Assembly: GCA_033675265.1 (NCBI GenBank)
Contig: JAUJYZ010000592.1
Span: 62,001 to 126,000, forward strand
Origin: Actinostola sp. cb2023
Lineage: Eukaryota; Cnidaria; Anthozoa; Actiniaria; Actinostolidae
Length of the DNA stretch: 64,000 nt
Direction of reading: 5' to 3'
Below, one piece after another: positions 28,501 to 34,500 of this stretch (position 1 is the stretch's first letter; every line of letters begins with the position of its first letter). The position numbers and the translations under genes were made by a program. The notes under the pieces were generated by a model. That model searched no databases and was not told where the DNA came from. It was given only the letters and a program-made list of their open reading frames with translations.

Positions 28501-31500
28501 TATATTTGTACGCGTGCGTCTTTTTTGAAGGATTTCCTGTGGAAAAGAGCGCGCGCGCAATACCTATTATGTTGGGCTTTCATTCATTAGGCTTTCATTC
28601 ATTTATTCATTCATTCATTCATTTAAGTAGCTTCTCACCTTTCACGCTTTCAAACTCTAGATCTCTAAAGTTTCTACGATCAGTACAGTGGTTTATACGC
28701 GCAAATGATTGTTGTTCCATAAGGTGGAAACCATCTGCCATAGTAACGAGCTGTATATTACAGAATAAACCTTACAAACTTTCGACTTACTTTCCTTTTT
28801 GGAGCAAAGAGAATAGAGCTGTGTTGTTTTACACGATGCAGCGTGTACTTCCCATTTTCCCATCTTCCTCCGAAGAAATGCGCAATTTTTATTAATATTT
28901 TCGCCCTTTATGGCAGATAAGATATCTCCAACTACCCTCGTTCTGTTGAGCCACAACCATTGATAGCTATTGAAAGCTGAGGCACCAACAAAGTAGGAGT
29001 TGTCGGCCCACTTTCCATATCGAAACTTATCCATATATTTTATAAGTGAAACATAAGCACGTGTTGTCGATGATGTTACAAGATGATTGCCTCCCTGCTT
29101 TAAACACCGTACACGAGAGTAGAATCCCGAACGCTTGGATGTTGAAAAACGAATGCATGTGACTCCAACGGCAGCCCAACCAGGCCTACAACGGGTCATA
29201 TCTGTAAGCAATCAATACACAAAACCCTTATTAATTAACGTTATGCCTAAAAGGTATAGACCACATGGAACATGATTACTCTCATAAGTACTTTCCGTGG
29301 TTTCAAGAGTCTTCACGTGGTCCTATTCGGCGCATCTAGTTCGATGGCTTCCTTGTGACAATTTATAATTATCTGTACTATTACTTTCAATATCTTTGTT
29401 AATATCTTGTGGAAAAATAAATGATGATGGTGATGATGATGATGAATAGTTAATGAGTATACGAAGCCAGGAGGAATACAACTACTTCCCGAAAGACTAA
29501 AGAAGGGCGTAACTGACTGGGGCTTAGGTATACATTTTTAGGTATGCATTTTTTCCTCCCTAGCCGAGAGCGGCCACTACATAGTGTGATGCTAAGGTGC
29601 ACTTAATGCGGTCTTTCTGTCTACTTAGTACAAATCAACATACTCATAGACCATTGACAATACAGTATGTTGAAAATGTTCAATCAATCACCTTATTTCT
29701 AACATTTCAAAAGCGCGCCCACTGCCTTCGGGCTTCATTATTTAAGGTGAATAACTTTATCTTTGGTCTATTGTTTTCATTTATAATGTTTATTTTGAGG
29801 GCCACTATCAGTACCTTGTGTATCTGTTATGTGTTTACCCTCTTGAAATAAAGTTGTTGTATTGTGTTGTATTGTGTTGTGTTGTGTTGTGTTGTGTTGT
29901 GTTGTGTTGTGTTGTGTTGTGTTGTGTTGTGTTGTATTCTGTTGTGTTGTGTTGTGCTGTGCTGTGCTGTGTTGTGTTGTGTTGTGTTGTGTTGTGTTGT
30001 GTTGTGTTGTGTTGTGTTGTGTTGTGTTGTGTTGTTGTGTTGTGTTGTGTTGTGTTGTGTTGTGTTGTGTTGTGTTGTGTTGTGTGTGTTGTACTGTGTT
30101 GTGTTGTTGTGTGCTTGTGTGTGTTGTGTTGTGTTGTGTTGTGTTGTGTGTGTTGTATTGTGTTGTGTTGTGTTGTGTTGTACTGTGTTGTGTTGTGTTG
30201 TGTTGTGTTGTGTTGTGTTGTGTTGTATTGTGTTGTGTTGTTGTGTGTGTTTTGTGTTGTGTTGTGTAGTGTTGTGTTGTATTGTGTTGTGTTGTGTTGT
30301 GTTGTGTTGTGTTGTGTTGTGTTGTGTTGTGTTGTGTTGTGTTGTGTTACTTCGCCAATAATCACCATCAATTCAAAGCTATACTGATAAGTATATATAT
30401 CACTCATTACTTACTGTGAAACCCCACTTTGGCATAGAAGAAACTCTGCACATTTTCACCACAGCATCTATCGCGTCGACCTTCCAGTCCGATTCCCTGA
30501 GAAAAGGTCCCGTTCATTCGATCGATGAAAAGAACCTTTGACTCGCCAGAACCGCGATGACTATGTGATGCGAAAAAGAAATCCAAAGGATTGCAATTGA
30601 AATACTTCATAGAAAACACGGTAGAGAGAGCATCCTTGGTGCAGGAAGTTGGATAGATAAAGTACATAGTATCGTTCTCACGGGTTTGTGTTTGAAGGAC
30701 CATGAAAGAGAATTGGTAATCCCACATTCCTTCTGCCGCTGAGCCTTTGGTGTCCACTTTAAACCTGTTCTCTTCTTCAGTGAAGTACACATGTAACCAC
30801 TTAGTCGCTGTCCAATGAAACAAGAGGAAACAAAATAATTATCACAAATGCCAGCAAACCGATTATACAACAGCAAAACAAAAACAAGCAACTTTATGCA
30901 CCCATCAATGTTAAGCCCGTGTTGGGAGAGGCGGGGATTTTGACACTGATTTTCTATAAACAATTCAGTGTCAAAATCCACTACCCCTCCCCCCTCGGGC
31001 TAAACATAAACGCAATTGTCCAACAATTGTTGTGACAAAGGCAACAGGCAAACAAGCAAAAGTATGAATTACCGCCGATTCTGATGAAACGCGACCACCT
31101 AGACTTTGAGGATTGAGTTTGTACATTGCTTTTGGCGGAATTAGAAAAGCTCTAACGTGCTAGAATAACTTTCATATTGGTTTAGTCTTGTAGGAAATGG
31201 CTAATAAACGATACAATTGAATTATTGAGCGAAAACTATTCATACTTCGATGATTCACATGATTGACGTCCACCTAATGCAAAGTACAAACCAGCAAATC
31301 AACGTCTAGGTGGTCGCGTTTCATCGGAATCGGCGGTAACTCAACCAAATGAAGGAAAGAACAAATACGTTAAGGAATGAATGCGTCATCCAGTGAGCGA
31401 ACCGTAATACAAGCTTACAGGGAACTTGGCACTGTCCTTCAGTGAAAGTCACTTCGTCAATGGCAGCATCACTTGACCAATCAGCTCCTCGTATTCCATG

Positions 31501-34500
31501 AATTAGCACCTATATTAAATAGGTAAATTAATCAGTATACACTCGATTTAGTCTTTCAAACTATGTATTGTTAATAATGGCATATACACCAATCAGCTCC
31601 TCGTATTCCATGAATTAGCACCTATATTAAATAGGTAAATTAATCAGTATACACTCGATTTAGTCTTTCAAACTATGCATTGTTAATAATGACATATACA
31701 CCAATCAGCTCCTCGTATTCCATGAATTAGCACCTATATTACATTGATAAATTAATCAGTATATACTCGATTTAGTCTTTCAAACTATGTATTGTTAATA
31801 ATGGCATATACACCAATCAGCTCCTCGTATTCCATGAATTAGCACCTATATTAAATAGGTAAATTAATCAGTATACACTCGATTTAGTCTTTCAAACTAT
31901 GTATTGTTAATAATGGCATATACACCAATCAGCTCCTCGTATTCCATGAATTAGCACCTATATTAAAATAGGTAAATTAATCAGTATACACTCGATTTAG
32001 TCTTTCAAACTATGTATTGTTAATAATGGCATATACACCAATCAGCTCCTCGTATTCCATGAATTAGCACCTATATTAAATAGGTAAATTAATCAGTATA
32101 CACTCGATTTAGTCTTTCAAACTATGTATTGTTAATAATGGCATATACACCAATCAGCTCCTCGTATTCCATGAATTAGCACCTATATTAAATAGGTAAA
32201 TTAATCAGTATACACTCGATTTAGTCTTTCAAACTATGTATTGTTAATAATGGCATATACACCAATCAGCTCCTCGTATTCCATGAATTAGCACCTATAT
32301 TAAATAGGTAAATTAATCAGTATACACTCGATTTAGTCTTTCAAACTATGTATTGTTAATAATGGCATATACACCAATCAGCTCCTCGTATTCCATGAAT
32401 TAGCACCTATATTAAATAGGTAAATTAATCAGTATACACTCGATTTAGTCTTTCAAACTATGTATTGTTAATAATGGCATATACACCAATCAGCTCCTCG
32501 TATTCCATGAATTAGCACCTATATTAAATAGGTAAATTAATCAGTATACACTCGATTTAGTCTTTCAAACTATGTATTGTTAATAATGGCATATACACCA
32601 ATCAGCTCCTCGTATTCCATGAATTAGCACCTATATTAAATAGGTAAATTAATCAGTATACACTCGATTTAGTCTTTCAAACTATGTATTGTTAATAATG
32701 GCATATACACCAATCAGCTCCTCGTATTCCATGAATTAGCACCTATATTAAATAGGTAAATTAATCAGTATACACTCGATTTAGTCTTTCAAACTATGTA
32801 TTGTTAATAATGGCATATACACCAATCAGCTCCTCGTATTCCATGAATTAGCACCTATATTAAATAGGTAAATTAATCAGTATACACTCGATTTAGTCTT
32901 TCAAACTATGTATTGTTAATAATGGCATATACACCTATTCCAAATATCGTTGTCCGGGCCGAAAGCAACAAGCAAGAAGCTAACGACCGCAAAGGACTTT
33001 GGGAATCTCCTAATTAATTAATTTATCAGTTGTACTTGAGAAGTTATCCCTACGAGCGTTGAATAGCAATCATTTGGAACTATTCAGCCATTTGAAAATG
33101 CATGTCGTCAAAATGTCTACGGATGTATAAATGAATAAGGAGAAAGTCCCAATGCCCTTTGCGGTCGTCAGCTTCTTGCTTGTTGCTTTCGGCGGGGACA
33201 ACGATTTTTGGAATAGGTGTATATGAACTGCGGATGAAATCATTGAAGGCTCACAATGTTTTTCTGGGCTTTGTTCTATAGTAACAGCTTAAGTCGTTAT
33301 TTCATTTATGTACTCTATGATGACGTCCCCCAGCTCCACCACAGGGACCCCAAAAGGGACAATCACTCTCCGTACCTGATATTCTTGTGTATAGTTCAAT
33401 TGAACACGAGCCTCCATCCATATGTTTCCTTGAGACAATGACTTAACCCAGACCGGCCTTCTGGATTTCGATGTCTTGATGTACACTATAATGGTTCCCA
33501 TGGTAACACCAAGCATGTGATACTTAAACGTCATACATTGTGGACCTTTTATAATGGGACTAATGAGCTCAGCTGTATCGCCATATTTTGCACCTGATGC
33601 CTCAATGTAAAGATAACTGCCAGAACCTAAACATATCAAACAATCAGTTTCATTGACCAAATATGGAATTTCTTTACCAAATAAGGAATTAGCCATAAGC
33701 TTAAATTAAACACAGACAGGAGAACAATTTCCGAACAGACTGCATATATTATCAAGAAATAAGGGAAGTTTGAGTAGCATTTTGGAGGAATGGAGACAAA
33801 CAGGAAAACCAGTAATACCTACATGCCAAATATGGCATTTCATTTCCAAATAAGGAATTGGCAGGACATGTCACGTGATCATGTACATGACGTCAGGATG
33901 ACGACAGTAGGCTCACCTGATGCATCTTTACGTGGTCCTGTATTGCGACTAGGTGTGTCCTTATTTCTCATTATCCATTTCAACGGTAAACTGACGTTAC
34001 GTGACCAGTTGCATAATGTCCCGTCGAAGTTGCAGCTGTAGTTTCCTAAAAATGTCATATATCAAAATACAAAACAAAAATGGATTTCATATATGAGGCA
34101 GTCCCATTCTGAAAAAACCCCCATGAAACCTAGTTTAGCTAGAGGCCCTGTTTACATGAGAGAGAGATAACCCTAGCAACATAGACAATTCTATTGTTTT
34201 ATCATTCATTCATTCATCCAAAGGGAACTGACCCGAGTGCTAGGGTTATCTCTCTAGCAGGGCCTAAATGTACAAACTGACTCCATCCGTGCAAAACTTT
34301 TCATTTGACTTTGTTTCTTAATTTGGTTTATTTTATCTTTGTTGTCTTTGTTATGTATTCTTTTAGAATTATTCTATTGTTCTTATTCTTATATGTAGCT
34401 TGTTTATAATATCTTTCCGCACACTGTTTTTGACTTGATAATGACGATAAGCCAACGTCGATAAGCCAACGTCGAAACATCTGCCAACAATTTTCAAGTT

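Noticed and set aside
29818..30407. Cys/Val-rich frames and their Thr/Gln/His mirror
   Set aside because: Translations of the GTGTT microsatellite.
31476..32932. Possible CRISPR array (regular 112-bp repeats)
   Set aside because: There are no unique spacers; the whole unit is identical and derives from an exon edge. The window is eukaryotic. The same applies to the 54-bp array.
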